Part shown: piece by piece, positions 1 through 9,334 of the stretch
How the letters are laid out: every line of letters begins with the position of its first letter
How positions within the stretch are numbered: position 1 is the first letter of the stretch
Source of the DNA: Pontibacter sp. SGAir0037
GTDB lineage: Bacteria; Bacteroidota; Bacteroidia; Cytophagales; Hymenobacteraceae
Direction: 5' to 3'
NCBI RefSeq assembly: GCF_005491705.1
Contig: NZ_CP028092.1
Span: forward strand, 4,836,001 to 4,900,000
Length of the DNA: 64,000 bases
The notes under the pieces: model-generated
The model's input: the letters and a program-made list of their open reading frames with translations, nothing else
The model's database searches: none
What the model was told of the DNA's origin: nothing
Made by a program: the position numbers and the translations under genes

Positions 1-112
1 TTTTGCTACAGGCCTCTGCTTTTATGATCTTATTCGAGCCTTGCTTGCCTAAGTAAGCACAGAAAATTTTTGTATCTGGTGCCGATATAAGAGCCGGAAT
101 GGGCTGTTGTGC

Positions 113-1189
113 TTAAATATAGCCAGCTCCTTTTTTTGCTTTTGCATCGGACATAAATTCTTTTACTTTTTGCTCCTCAGACTTCTTGCAGATCATAAGC
201 ACATTGTCGTACTCGGCTACAATATAATCGTCTAAGCCCTGCACCACTACCAGGCGCTCTTTTGGCGTTTTGATGATGCAGTTTTTGGTGTCGTAAAGAA
301 TGGTGTCCCCGTCTATTACGTTGCCCTCTTCATTTTTCTCCCCGATTGTATAAAGAGAGTTCCAGGTGCCTAAGTCTGACCAGCCGATATCGCTAAGAAC
401 TACAAATACATTGTCTACCTTCTCCATAATACCATAGTCTATCGATACATTCCGGCATTGAGAGTAAGCGTTGGTGATAAAATTTTGCTCCTGCGGATTA
501 TTATAAGCGGCAGAGCTATCCTCAAAAATCTCAGAGATTTCGGGCAAGTGCTGTCTGAACGCACTGAGAATGCTTTTAACGTTCCAGATAAAGATACCCG
601 AATTCCAAACGAAGTCTCCGCTGTCCAGGAACATCTTAGCCAGCTCCAGGTTAGGCTTTTCTGTAAAAGTCTTCACCTTTTTTATAGGGCTGGAGTCATC
701 ATCTATAAATTGAATGTAGCCATAGCCAGTGTCTGGCCGGCTTGGTGTGATGCCCAGTGTAATAAGCACATCGCTTTGCGAGGCAGCTTTAAGTCCTTCT
801 GTAACTACTCTGGTAAAAGCCTCTTCTTTTAATACCACGTGGTCGGCGGGGCTTACCACCAGGTTTGCATTTGGGTTAAGCTGGGCGATTTTATAAGAAG
901 CATAAGCTATACAAGGAGCCGTATTACGACCAACAGGCTCAAGCAATATCTGGTTATCGCTGAGTTGAGGCAGTTGCTCCTTTACCAGGCCTTCATAATC
1001 TTTGTTTGTAACCACAAATACATTTTCCACAGGACAAATGTCTCTGAAGCGTTTCATTGTCATTTGGAGCATGCTTTCGCCGATACCCAGCACATCGTGA
1101 AATTGCTTAGGGAAATTGGTACGGCTAAATGGCCAGAAGCGGCTTCCGATTCCGCCTGCCATTATGATTACATAAGTATTATTATCCAT
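113..1189 (-). CDS. manC: Mannose-1-phosphate guanylyltransferase
   Basis: Makes GDP-mannose from mannose 1-phosphate and GTP in the cytoplasm, feeding surface polysaccharide and glycoprotein synthesis. The 358-residue product opens with the nucleotidyltransferase signature GGIGSRFWPFSR (about residues 12-23) followed by PKQF, has FTEKP near residue 175, and DYGIMEK near 250, all typical of the GDP-mannose pyrophosphorylase family. It is the short form, without the C-terminal phosphomannose isomerase domain of bifunctional ManC/AlgA (about 470 residues). It starts 18 bp after the kdsD stop and is probably co-transcribed with it. The 112 bp between its stop and the window edge show no start codon I can support. 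Confidence 0.93.
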   Translation of the reverse strand: MDNNTYVIIMAGGIGSRFWPFSRTNFPKQFHDVLGIGESMLQMTMKRFRDICPVENVFVVTNKDYEGLVKEQLPQLSDNQILLEPVGRNTAPCIAYASYKIAQLNPNANLVVSPADHVVLKEEAFTRVVTEGLKAASQSDVLITLGITPSRPDTGYGYIQFIDDDSSPIKKVKTFTEKPNLELAKMFLDSGDFVWNSGIFIWNVKSILSAFRQHLPEISEIFEDSSAAYNNPQEQNFITNAYSQCRNVSIDYGIMEKVDNVFVVLSDIGWSDLGTWNSLYTIGEKNEEGNVIDGDTILYDTKNCIIKTPKERLVVVQGLDDYIVAEYDNVLMICKKSEEQKVKEFMSDAKAKKGAGYI

Positions 1190-1207
1190 GGGAGCTATTA
1201 TTAGATA

Positions 1208-2179
1208 CTATACAAGTCCTTCTTTTAATAAATCGTGGAGGTGCACAAAGCCCTCGAATTTGCCTGATTTTGTTACTACTAATTGTGTAATGTTCTTTTC
1301 CTGCATAATTGCCATGGCTTCCGCAGCATACTGATCGGGTTCAATGGTAAGAGGTGAAACCGTCATAATATCAACAGCGCGGATACCGCCAATCGAATCA
1401 TGATTGTTGAGCATACGACGAACGTCTCCATCGGTTATAATACCTATTAATTCTCCAGAGCCTTCTTTTACTACCGCTGTAGCTCCCAGACGTTTAGATG
1501 AAATTTCAATGATGGCCTCCTTTACAGATGCTGTCTCATTTACCCTTGGAGCCTCATTTTGTCCGTAAATATCCTCTACTTTCAAATATAGTCTTTTTCC
1601 TAATGATCCGCCAGGGTGCAGAACAGCAAAATCTGCAGAACTGAAACCACGGGCTTCCAGTAGTGCTACGGCCAAGGCATCGCCAAGCGCAAGTGCCGCA
1701 GTGGTGCTGGTTGTGGGGGCCAGGTTGTGAGGGCAAGCCTCGCGCTCTACAGAAGCATTAAGTAAAAAATCGGCACATCTGGCAAGATATGAGTCGGTGC
1801 TCGATACCATAGCTGCCAGTTTAGAACCTTTTCGTTTTAAAAGAGGTACTAAAACTTTTATCTCCGGGGTGTTGCCGCTTTTAGAGATGCAAATCACAAA
1901 ATCTTCAGGCTGTATCATACCCAGATCGCCGTGTATGGCGTCGGCAGCATGCATAAAAAGGGCAGGAGTACCGGTTGAGTTAAGAGTGGCAACTATCTTA
2001 GATGCAATATTGGCACTTTTGCCAATACCCGTTACAACAACACGCCCTTTAATGGCAAGAATGGCTTTAACGCAATTTTCAAAGCTTTCATCGATTAAAT
2101 CTGCCAGTCTGCCGACGGCTTCAGCTTCAGCCTCTAAGACTTTTTTTGCAGTTTTCGTTATATTATTAAGGAGATTCAA
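1208..2179 (-). CDS. kdsD: D-arabinose-5-phosphate isomerase (KdsD/KpsF family)
   Basis: Interconverts ribulose 5-phosphate and arabinose 5-phosphate, the first step toward Kdo of the lipopolysaccharide core. The 323-residue length fits KdsD (about 328). A sugar isomerase (SIS) domain fills residues 1-200, with GIGKSANIASK, the HAADAIHGDLG segment, SKSGNT and the HPGGSLGKRL loop. Two CBS repeats follow (about 205-320), the second ending in the segment with QLVVTKSGKFEGFVHLHDLL. It lies directly upstream of manC on the minus strand; both supply activated sugars for the envelope, so one transcript is likely. The start is a clear ATG, and recQ diverges 70 bp away. Confidence 0.94.
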   Translation of the reverse strand: MNLLNNITKTAKKVLEAEAEAVGRLADLIDESFENCVKAILAIKGRVVVTGIGKSANIASKIVATLNSTGTPALFMHAADAIHGDLGMIQPEDFVICISKSGNTPEIKVLVPLLKRKGSKLAAMVSSTDSYLARCADFLLNASVEREACPHNLAPTTSTTAALALGDALAVALLEARGFSSADFAVLHPGGSLGKRLYLKVEDIYGQNEAPRVNETASVKEAIIEISSKRLGATAVVKEGSGELIGIITDGDVRRMLNNHDSIGGIRAVDIMTVSPLTIEPDQYAAEAMAIMQEKNITQLVVTKSGKFEGFVHLHDLLKEGLV

Positions 2180-2249
2180 GTTAAATTTGTGTTAAGGTAA
2201 TCGGGAAAGATGCCTCTCAGACAAGAATAATATTTTTTGCTATACATAC

Positions 2250-4427
2250 ATGTCACTTAAAGAGATCAATCTCAAGAACAAATTAAAGGAAGTTTTTGGG
2301 TATAATCAATTCAGAGGAAATCAGGAACTGATAATAAACAACATTATCAACGGGAAGAATACCTTTGTGATTATGCCTACCGGTGCGGGCAAGTCTTTGT
2401 GTTACCAATTGCCTGCTCTTTCGCTTCCTGGCACTGCTATTGTTATTTCACCTTTGATCGCCCTGATGAAAAACCAGGTGGATCAACTGAATGCATTTGG
2501 TGTAAATGCACACTTTCTGAACTCTACGCTTTCGAAAGCCGAAATTAATAAAGTGAAGAAGGAAACCTTGGCTGGTGAAGTAAAGCTTCTATATGTGGCG
2601 CCTGAATCGCTTACGAAAGAGGAAACAGTAGAATTTCTGCGCAACTCCAACATTTCTTTTGTAGCCATTGACGAGGCCCACTGTATTTCGGAATGGGGAC
2701 ATGATTTCCGCCCGGAGTACCGCCGCATCCGGGGCATTATCGATCAGATTGGCAATCTGCCTATTATTGCCCTGACAGCTACAGCTACGCCAAAGGTGCA
2801 GATCGATATTCAGCGCAACCTGCAGATGGATGAAGCTTCTGTGTTTAAATCTTCTTTTAACCGCACTAACCTGTACTATGAGGTGCGTCCGAAGCACAAC
2901 ACCAAGAAGCAACTGATACAGTATGTAAAGAAAAATAAAGGTAAAAGCGGTATTGTTTACTGCCTTAGCCGAAAAAAAGTAGAAGAGATTGCCGAACTGC
3001 TTCGTGTAAATGATGTGCGGGCTTTGCCTTACCACGCCGGATTGGACGCCAGTGTACGTATGGCTAACCAGGACGCTTTCCTGAACGAAGAAGCTGATGT
3101 AATTGTGGCTACTATTGCTTTTGGAATGGGGATTGATAAGCCAGATGTGCGCTTTGTGATTCACTACGATACACCAAAATCGATAGAAGGCTACTACCAG
3201 GAAACGGGCCGTGCCGGTCGTGACGGACTGGAAGGGAACTGTATCATGTTCTACAGTTATGATGATATTATCAAGCTGGAGAAGTTTAATAAAGATAAGC
3301 CGGTAACGGAGCGGGACAACTCTAAACTGTTGCTGCAGGAGATGGCCGCCTACGCCGATTCAGCAGTTTGCCGCCGCAAGCAGTTGCTGCACTACTTTGG
3401 TGAAGCTTACGAAAAAGACTGCGGCTTCTGTGATAACTGCCTTCACCCGAAAGAACGATTTGAAGGACAGGCAGAGGTGCAACTGGCGCTTAAAGCGGTG
3501 CAGCAAACAGGCGAGCGCTTTGGAATTGAGCACATCACAGCAGTATTAACAGGTTTACGTAACCAGTATACTACCAGCTACGACCATGATCAGCTAGAAG
3601 TGTTTGGTGCCGGAAAAGAAAACGACGCACAGTTCTGGAGCTCGGTGCTGCGCCAAATTCTTCTGTCGGAGTTCCTCGAGAAAGATATCGAGAACTTTGG
3701 AGTGGTGAGACTGACACAGAAAGGGCTTGATTTTATTCAACACCCACATTCGTTCCAGCTTTCGAAAGACCATGATTATGAACAGGAAGTGAAACAGGAT
3801 GAGGAAAAAGAAGAAACCCAGGCTGCTGCCGGGCACGACGAAGTACTTTTCGACCTGCTGAAGAACCTGCGCAAAAAGCTGGCAAAGGAAAAAGGCTTGC
3901 CACCGTACGTGCTGTTCCAGGACCCTTCGCTGAAAGAGATGGCCACTGTTTACCCAACTACAAAAGAAGACCTGGCACACATTGCGGGTGTTGGTATGGG
4001 CAAGGTGCAGAAATTCGGTAAGCCATTCTTAGACCTGATCCAGAAGTATGTAGATGAGAACGACATTGTAACAGCTGCCGATGTGGTAGTGAAAACAACA
4101 GTTAACAAATCTAAAATAAAGATCTACATTATTCAGCAGATAGATAAGAAAGTAGACCTGGAAGAGATTGCGGCTTCTAAAGACCTGACGATGCAGGAAC
4201 TGATTGAAGAAATTGAGCACATCTGCTACTCAGGAACGAAACTAAACCTGAACTACTACATCAATAATATTTTAGATGAGGAGCGCCAGGATGAGATTTA
4301 CGACTACTTTATGCAGGCCAGCACCGATAATATTGCGGTAGCGCTTAAAGAGCTTGGCACCGATGACTATACAGAAGAAGACCTGCGCCTGATGCGTATC
4401 AAGTTCCTGTCAGAGTATGCCAACTAA
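2250..4427 (+). CDS. recQ: ATP-dependent DNA helicase RecQ
   Basis: 3-prime to 5-prime DNA helicase acting in recombination and replication-fork repair. The 725-residue protein has the Walker A motif GAGKS (residues 45-49), DEAH box (141-144) followed by CISEWGHDFRPEY, helicase C domain with the QETGRAGRDG motif VI, a four-cysteine zinc site (CRRKQLLHYFG then CGFCDNC, about 375-400), the RQC winged helix and an HRDC domain around 530-610. The last 120 residues form an additional helical region resembling the HTH_40 domain common at the end of Bacteroidota RecQ, which makes it longer than the 610-residue E. coli enzyme. It is divergent from kdsD and ends in a strong terminator. Confidence 0.96.
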   Translation: MSLKEINLKNKLKEVFGYNQFRGNQELIINNIINGKNTFVIMPTGAGKSLCYQLPALSLPGTAIVISPLIALMKNQVDQLNAFGVNAHFLNSTLSKAEINKVKKETLAGEVKLLYVAPESLTKEETVEFLRNSNISFVAIDEAHCISEWGHDFRPEYRRIRGIIDQIGNLPIIALTATATPKVQIDIQRNLQMDEASVFKSSFNRTNLYYEVRPKHNTKKQLIQYVKKNKGKSGIVYCLSRKKVEEIAELLRVNDVRALPYHAGLDASVRMANQDAFLNEEADVIVATIAFGMGIDKPDVRFVIHYDTPKSIEGYYQETGRAGRDGLEGNCIMFYSYDDIIKLEKFNKDKPVTERDNSKLLLQEMAAYADSAVCRRKQLLHYFGEAYEKDCGFCDNCLHPKERFEGQAEVQLALKAVQQTGERFGIEHITAVLTGLRNQYTTSYDHDQLEVFGAGKENDAQFWSSVLRQILLSEFLEKDIENFGVVRLTQKGLDFIQHPHSFQLSKDHDYEQEVKQDEEKEETQAAAGHDEVLFDLLKNLRKKLAKEKGLPPYVLFQDPSLKEMATVYPTTKEDLAHIAGVGMGKVQKFGKPFLDLIQKYVDENDIVTAADVVVKTTVNKSKIKIYIIQQIDKKVDLEEIAASKDLTMQELIEEIEHICYSGTKLNLNYYINNILDEERQDEIYDYFMQASTDNIAVALKELGTDDYTEEDLRLMRIKFLSEYAN

Positions 4428-4443
4428 TACTAACTCATAAGCA

Positions 4444-4475
4444 AGAGGCTGGGTAATACACCAGCCTCTTTGTGT
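4444..4475 (+). terminator. Rho-independent terminator of recQ
   Basis: A 9-bp perfect stem (AGAGGCTGG at 4444-4452 with CCAGCCTCT at 4461-4469) with an 8-nt loop is followed by a T-rich run, 16 bp after the recQ stop. Confidence 0.8.
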
Positions 4476-4577
4476 TTATACCCTTCGTAAACCATTTTTT
4501 GGCAGCAGGAGCCGTTATAAATTATTTAACTTAGTAGCCGGGAGCTATACAATCAACCAACAGAAGAATACCTAAAC

Positions 4578-5867
4578 ATGAACGTACTTATTATAGGATC
4601 TGGAGCCAGAGAGCATGCCATAGCCTGGAAGTTAAGCCAAAGCCAATACTGCGACAAAATATTTGTAGCACCTGGTAATGCAGGTACCTCTGAGTTTCAC
4701 ACGAATGCCAGTATTGACATTCATAACTTTGAGGAACTGGCTAAGTTTGCTACCGATTTCAACATTATGATGATGGTAGTGGGGCAGGAAAATGCTCTTG
4801 TAGAAGGTATTCACGATTACTTTAAGAGCTCTGAGTTTCTGAAGCATATCCTGGTAATCGGACCGACTAAGGCCGGAGCCATGTTAGAAGGTAGTAAGGA
4901 TTTCTGTAAGGCTTTCTTTGCAAGGCATAACATCCCTACTGCCGCCTACAAGACCTTTACAGAAGATAATTTCCGTGATGCAGTGGAGTACCTGCGCACG
5001 CACAGTTACCCTGCGGTAATCAAAGCCGATGGTTTGGCAGCGGGTAAAGGAGTAATTATCGCTCAGGATTATGATGAAGCCATAGATGCGCTGGAAGATA
5101 TGCTGCGTAACCACAAGTTTGGCAAAGCCAGCAGCAAAGTGGTGATCGAGGAGTTTTTGCAGGGGATAGAGGTATCTGTTTTTATTCTGACAGATGGAAA
5201 AGATTATGTACTTCTGCCGGAGGCAAAAGACTATAAGCGCATTGGTGAAGGTGATACAGGCCTGAATACAGGTGGGATGGGAGCAATTTCTCCTGTTCCG
5301 TTTGCTGATGACGTGTTTATGCAGAAGGTAAAAGAGCGGGTTATACTGCCAACTTTACAGGGCTTGCAGGCTGATAATATTCCTTACACAGGATTTTTGT
5401 TTATCGGGTTGATGAATGTGAATGGAGAGCCTTATGTGATAGAGTATAATGTGCGGCTTGGAGATCCCGAGACAGAAGCTATACTGCCTCGCATTAAATC
5501 TGACCTGGTAGAGCTGTTCTGTGCTTTGCACGACCATAAACTCGGGGAGTTTAAGCTGGAAGTTGACCCACGCACGGCAGCAACTGTGTTCCTGGTTTCT
5601 GGTGGTTACCCGGAAGGTTTCGAAAAAGGAAAAGAGATATCAGGAATAGAGCATGTGGATGCCGATACATTGGTATTTCATGCAGGTACAAGGTTTGAAA
5701 ATGGCAAGTTGCTGAATAATGGTGGCCGTGTAATAGCTGTAACAGGTTTAGGCGACACAATGGAAGAAGCACTGGCAAAGGCAAATGCAGCGGCTGAAAG
5801 AATTACCTGGCAAGACCGTTATTTCAGGCAGGATATTGGCTTTGATCTGCGAAAGCTAAGCGTGTAG
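4578..5867 (+). CDS. purD: Phosphoribosylamine-glycine ligase (GAR synthetase)
   Basis: Second step of de novo purine synthesis: joins phosphoribosylamine and glycine with ATP to give GAR, in the cytosol. The 429-residue protein has the N-terminal GSGAREHAIAWKL motif, the ATP-grasp lysine loop in IKADGLAAGKGV (about 150-161), the EEFLQGIEVS segment, and the family signature GEGDTGLNTGGMG (about 226-238). The metal-binding strand reads YNVRLGDPETE. Length and domain order are normal for PurD. It stands alone between two terminators, with no other purine gene beside it. The ATG start is preceded by about 150 bp of non-coding sequence. Confidence 0.96.
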   Translation: MNVLIIGSGAREHAIAWKLSQSQYCDKIFVAPGNAGTSEFHTNASIDIHNFEELAKFATDFNIMMMVVGQENALVEGIHDYFKSSEFLKHILVIGPTKAGAMLEGSKDFCKAFFARHNIPTAAYKTFTEDNFRDAVEYLRTHSYPAVIKADGLAAGKGVIIAQDYDEAIDALEDMLRNHKFGKASSKVVIEEFLQGIEVSVFILTDGKDYVLLPEAKDYKRIGEGDTGLNTGGMGAISPVPFADDVFMQKVKERVILPTLQGLQADNIPYTGFLFIGLMNVNGEPYVIEYNVRLGDPETEAILPRIKSDLVELFCALHDHKLGEFKLEVDPRTAATVFLVSGGYPEGFEKGKEISGIEHVDADTLVFHAGTRFENGKLLNNGGRVIAVTGLGDTMEEALAKANAAAERITWQDRYFRQDIGFDLRKLSV

Positions 5868-5887
5868 CCACACAAATAGGATCTGAC

Positions 5888-5939
5888 CATCATAAACAGG
5901 AAAGGCCGGCAATATTGCCGGCCTTTCCTGTTTATGATG
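5888..5939. terminator. Bidirectional terminator between purD and the bacilliredoxin gene
   Basis: Two perfectly complementary 25-nt arms (5888-5912 and 5915-5939) surround a 2-nt centre. The stem sits between convergent genes, and its A/T-rich outer ends can serve as U-tracts on both strands. Confidence 0.85.
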
Positions 5940-5950
5940 GATGCCTTTGC

Positions 5951-6373
5951 TTAGCAATACGCTTCAAAAGCTCCTTTCAGGTTGTCTACGATGCGGTTCA
6001 GTTCATTACCTTCTATGTGGTAACGCTCAATCATGTGCACCAATTCACCATCTTTAAACAAAGCGATTGATGGAGAAGAAGGAGGGTAAGGCAACATGTG
6101 CTCACGGGCTTTTGCTACTGCATCCTGCTCCATGCCAGCAAACACAGTTACCAATTTAGCTGGTTTCTTATCAGAAGAAGCTACAGCCATTTTAAGGGCA
6201 GGGCGGGCTTTTGCAGCTGCACAACCACAAACAGAGTTAACAGCAACCAATACTGTACCTTCTGTCGAAGATAAAGCCTGTTCTACCTCTTCTGCCGTCA
6301 TTAACTGCTCAAATCCAGCTGAAGTTAAATCTTCACGGATTGGAGCTACCATATATTCAGGATACATTCCCAT
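5951..6373 (-). CDS. Bacilliredoxin, BrxA/BrxB (YphP/YqiW) family
   Basis: A thioredoxin-fold protein of 140 residues. In Firmicutes this family removes bacillithiol from proteins after oxidative stress; the thiol partner in this organism is not known from the sequence. The catalytic motif is Cys49-Gly-Cys51 in NSVCGCAAAKARP, the CGC type that defines the family, in place of thioredoxin CGPC. The C-terminal LNRIVDNLKGAFEAYC ends in a cysteine. The start is an ATG (6373). A possible -7 box lies 37 bp upstream. It is convergent with purD across a shared terminator and shows no operon partner. Confidence 0.9.
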   Translation of the reverse strand: MGMYPEYMVAPIREDLTSAGFEQLMTAEEVEQALSSTEGTVLVAVNSVCGCAAAKARPALKMAVASSDKKPAKLVTVFAGMEQDAVAKAREHMLPYPPSSPSIALFKDGELVHMIERYHIEGNELNRIVDNLKGAFEAYC

Positions 6374-6757
6374 AATTATCTGCTTTTTAATTGAAGAATA
6401 ATAATGCTACAAAAATAGTGAATTTTCTACAATTAGGTATACCCAAAGCTTGATAAAGGATTCACAGAGATATTAGCTGGAGAAAATTACTGATTAGACT
6501 AAAATAATAAGCTATGGCATTGTTTTATGATAATGTGCAATCCATAAAACCAGGCACAGGCTTTGAAAGTATAGTAGGGCAGGATCAGAAATTAGGCTTA
6601 TCAAACGACCTGTTTATATCCATAGGCAAGTTTAATTGTTTGATTAGTGCGGCCTAAGCAGTTGACCGGGGTATTTAAACTATAAATATTTTATAAAGCT
6701 TTGGCAAAAAATATAAATCACCCGACAAAGAACCAGGCAAAGGTATGTTATTATTAC
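6374..6757. other. Intergenic region upstream of the bacilliredoxin gene
   Basis: AT-rich stretch between divergent genes. It holds the possible -7 box above and a 47-codon open frame at 6514-6657 (plus strand) with no visible ribosome binding site. I see nothing else I can support. Confidence 0.4.
6410..6417 (-). promoter_or_regulatory. Possible -7 box of the bacilliredoxin gene
   Basis: The minus strand reads TATTTTTG, matching the Bacteroidota -7 consensus TAnnTTTG, and would give a leader of about 30 nt. No TTTG-like -33 element lies at the usual distance, so support is only partial. Confidence 0.35.
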
Positions 6758-7048
6758 ATGCCATCCAGAAACCAGAAACCTGCTGAAGTGATATCGGTGT
6801 TAAACAGTGGTGGCTGGTGTATCCGGGTTCCTGTCAGAGAAGAAGATATTGAACTGTATGCTTTCTTTCATAGAGACATGACGGAGGCCGAGACAGCTAA
6901 GTTTGGGAAGAAGCAGACCTGGAGAATTTTTACCTCATGGGAAGAGATGTTAACAGATCACCAGCAAAATGCCGTAAATGAGGAGGTGCTAGCAGCTTTG
7001 AATGCTTTTAAAGCTAAGTTTACTCTGTCGGAAGAAGTAGCTGCATAA
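6758..7048 (+). CDS. Conserved-looking small hypothetical protein
   Basis: I do not recognise this gene. The product from the ATG at 6758 is 96 residues; a TTG at 6701 would add 19 residues but has no ribosome binding site. It is a soluble, mildly acidic protein with a GGWCIRVPVREEDIELYAFF segment, a Trp-rich middle (QTWRIFTSWEEML) and a helical C-terminus. There is no signal peptide or membrane segment. It is followed by a 20-bp-stem terminator shared with the convergent DUF2490 gene. The terminator and the codon pattern argue that it is real, but its function is unknown. Confidence 0.6.
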   Translation: MPSRNQKPAEVISVLNSGGWCIRVPVREEDIELYAFFHRDMTEAETAKFGKKQTWRIFTSWEEMLTDHQQNAVNEEVLAALNAFKAKFTLSEEVAA

Positions 7049-7074
7049 CGGAAGCTAAAGAACCGGCGGATTTT

Positions 7075-7119
7075 AAAAGGCGAGGGTGAAACTAGTATAT
7101 AGTTTCACCCTCGCCTTTT
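7075..7119. terminator. Bidirectional terminator
   Basis: Perfect 20-bp stem (7075-7094 with 7100-7119) and 5-nt loop; the plus-strand side ends in a T run. It lies between the convergent genes ending at 7048 and 7136. Confidence 0.85.
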
Positions 7120-7135
7120 TTAGTTAAAAAGGAAG

Positions 7136-7888
7136 CTAATTACTACCTGTAAAATCGATATTATAGAACAAACTTACCTGTAACGTATGGTTATGCTCGA
7201 AAACGGTACCACTGGCTTTTTGCAGGATCTGGTTCAGGTAACCTAACTCCAGGGTGGCCGCATCATTAAACTTAAACCCAACTGCTGCATAGGCGCGGTT
7301 CTGATCAAATATGTTTCGTTGAATATTATTGCCGAAACCAATAAAAATTTCGTCATACACTGCCAGGAAAGGCTCTTTAGCATCGATCGTTGTACCTAAA
7401 AGGGGCAGCGTGGCTTTTAACATATAGCGGGCCCGGTTTAAGTAGGTATATGTATCGGCGGCGGCAGAGCCTATCCAGCGTTGCTCCAAGCGGTAGCGAT
7501 GCTGGAGGCCCACACGTTCTATATTGCCTTTTACCTGCAGCTGCTCATAAATGCGGTGTTCCGGAAATTTACCTGCGGCCGGAAAATCTCCATAAGGATG
7601 CGTTTCGATAAAGCCATAGCCCAATGTGAACATAGCTGTATTCGTTAGATTATAATTAACTCCGGTTCTGAGAAGAAACTGCTGCGGATCACTTACTATG
7701 TTGTGCCTGCGGAGCTGGGCTTCAGTATGGATTCCCCATTTATCTGTAAGTTTATGATCTCCGAAGTACATGTACCAGCCATTCTGGTTGAAGTCCTTTA
7801 TACGATCAGTTTGTGCCTGAGCCCTATAGCTAAAAAGAGCGGGAGCTAGCAGCAGGCAAAGCTGCAGCATTCTACGAAGTGTTTTCAT
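7136..7888 (-). CDS. DUF2490 family outer-membrane-type protein
   Basis: A 250-residue exported protein. Residues 1-25 form a signal peptide (MKTLRRMLQLCLLLAPALFS then ending near AQAQ). The rest has alternating hydrophobic/aromatic strands: GWYMYFGDHKLTDKWGIHTEAQLRR near the start, LGYGFIETHPYG, LQHRYRLEQRW, and a final LQVSLFYNIDF strand, typical of small beta-barrels and of the DUF2490 family, whose members are porin-like and uncharacterised. It ends at a shared terminator and has an isolated position. Localisation to the outer membrane is inferred from the signal peptide and strand pattern; the substrate is unknown. Confidence 0.8.
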   Translation of the reverse strand: MKTLRRMLQLCLLLAPALFSYRAQAQTDRIKDFNQNGWYMYFGDHKLTDKWGIHTEAQLRRHNIVSDPQQFLLRTGVNYNLTNTAMFTLGYGFIETHPYGDFPAAGKFPEHRIYEQLQVKGNIERVGLQHRYRLEQRWIGSAAADTYTYLNRARYMLKATLPLLGTTIDAKEPFLAVYDEIFIGFGNNIQRNIFDQNRAYAAVGFKFNDAATLELGYLNQILQKASGTVFEHNHTLQVSLFYNIDFTGSN

Positions 7889-8357
7889 AGAACAAAAATG
7901 GACTATTAAAGCCTAAACTTCAACAGAAGGTGGTTTTAATTTGAATCTTTAGTTATCGGCACCCTCTCTACTAAATTAACCGAACGGCCGATAGCCGATT
8001 TCCTTTAAAAGCATTGGCTTGTACCCGGATAACAGGCACTCAGCAAAGGGGGCATGTATTGCACGTAGAGAGAAAAACGTAATGCTTACGATGTTTACAA
8101 AAAATAAATATCTGATTATTAATATTTTTGTTGTTCAGTTTAAAAATAATATTAATATTTGAGATAAGATTTGAGTAGCTATCAGCGACTAGCTTTGCTG
8201 CAGGATCTTTTAAGCATCCGTTTTATTAAATAGGAAAATGCTAATCCCTTTCTCCGCACAACCACTCTTCTTCTAGACAAACTTAATACCTGGCGAGGCT
8301 GTAGCACTGCTGGTGATTATGTAACCTTTTTAGTTTGATATCGTCAAGAGACTATAT
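7889..8357. other. Intergenic region between divergent genes
   Basis: 470 bp of mostly AT-rich DNA with a run of AATATT-type sequence around 8115-8160. No open frame, RNA or repeat that I can support. Confidence 0.4.
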
Positions 8358-8756
8358 ATGGAAGTTTCAGATATAATTCAAAGCCTCAATTGGTTTAATG
8401 TAACAGTGGCAGCTGTTGCAACCTACCTGATTGGCAATATTTGGTATTCTTTTTTCGGGAAAGATTGGGTGGCTTCTGTGAATCATATTAAAGTGGATTT
8501 GAGGGGGCGCAGTATGCCACGGGTTGTTGGTGTTTCTTACCTGTCTTTTTTTATGTCGCTTAACCTGGCTTTGTTTATTGGAAGAGGGGGCATGTTGTTT
8601 GGCTTACTGGCAGGATTGATGGGAGGAATTGGCTGGCTGGTTTCGGCTATCTGTACTATTTCTCTTTTGGAAAAGCAGCCTTGGAAGTACCTCTTGAAGA
8701 GAGGCATTTATATTGTGCTGATATTTGCAGTAATGGGGTTGCTTTTTGCCATTTAG
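8358..8756 (+). CDS. DUF1761 family integral membrane protein
   Basis: A 132-residue membrane protein. Four hydrophobic segments are visible: about residues 14-32 (FNVTVAAVATYLIGNIWYSF), 53-75, 78-102 (a Gly-rich FGLLAGLMGGIGWLVSA) and 112-132. The NIWYSFFGKDW segment is characteristic of DUF1761, a family of unknown function found widely in Bacteroidota. It stands alone between a long upstream intergenic region and a strong terminator. No catalytic residues can be assigned. Confidence 0.75.
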   Translation: MEVSDIIQSLNWFNVTVAAVATYLIGNIWYSFFGKDWVASVNHIKVDLRGRSMPRVVGVSYLSFFMSLNLALFIGRGGMLFGLLAGLMGGIGWLVSAICTISLLEKQPWKYLLKRGIYIVLIFAVMGLLFAI

Positions 8757-8779
8757 CAATCGCTCAAGCACTGTAGAAC

Positions 8780-8820
8780 AAAAGCAAAAAGCTCAGGTAC
8801 CTCCTGAGCTTTTTGCTTTT
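8780..8820 (+). terminator. Rho-independent terminator after the DUF1761 gene
   Basis: An 18-bp perfect stem (8780-8797 with 8803-8820), 5-nt loop, with A-rich and T-rich outer ends. Confidence 0.85.
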
Positions 8821-9334
8821 TAAAGAGCGGCTATAGGTACACACTACTTCTATACTCGGCTGGTAATTGGAAAGTACAGCTATCAGATAAACGCTATTTC
8901 GCTAATCTAAAGGTTAGGATAAATAGCATTCGACCCTGAAATTGTAAGAAAATCTTCCAGATGTTACAGACGAAGAAGCGCCAAGATTGACAAAACTTCT
9001 GGAATACAGGTATGCAACAGACAAAAAGCTGCTTAATGATGCATTGAAGTAGTAACAAAGTAGGAGGCAAGACCAGCTCTGCGTGCGCCAAGTTTAAATA
9101 AGTGGGGGTGATATCAGGAGCAGGGGGTTTTTAACCTTAACTTAAAGAAGCCTTAATCAGCACTTAACATAGAGGCAGTAGTTTCGCATCAAGTAAACTG
9201 AGAAAAGAGTTACAAGTTCAGAAGTTACGAAAGAGATGATAAGTATACCTCCCTGCCGTTATATACTTCTCCTCGTTTCAGGGTGCAGCTTTTTCTCAAA
9301 GTCGAAGCAGTTTATACTCACTAAGCTTCTCTCT
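8821..9334. other. Intergenic region before the phosphoesterase locus
   Basis: About 510 bp without a supportable gene. An ORF could be read from 9236, but its first 33 codons lack a plausible export signal order, so I place that gene start at 9335. No clear promoter consensus or repeat seen. Confidence 0.4.

Noticed and set aside
6514..6657. 47-codon plus-strand open frame starting MALFYDNVQSIKPG
   Set aside because: No ribosome binding site, no recognisable motif, and short; it could be real but I cannot support it.
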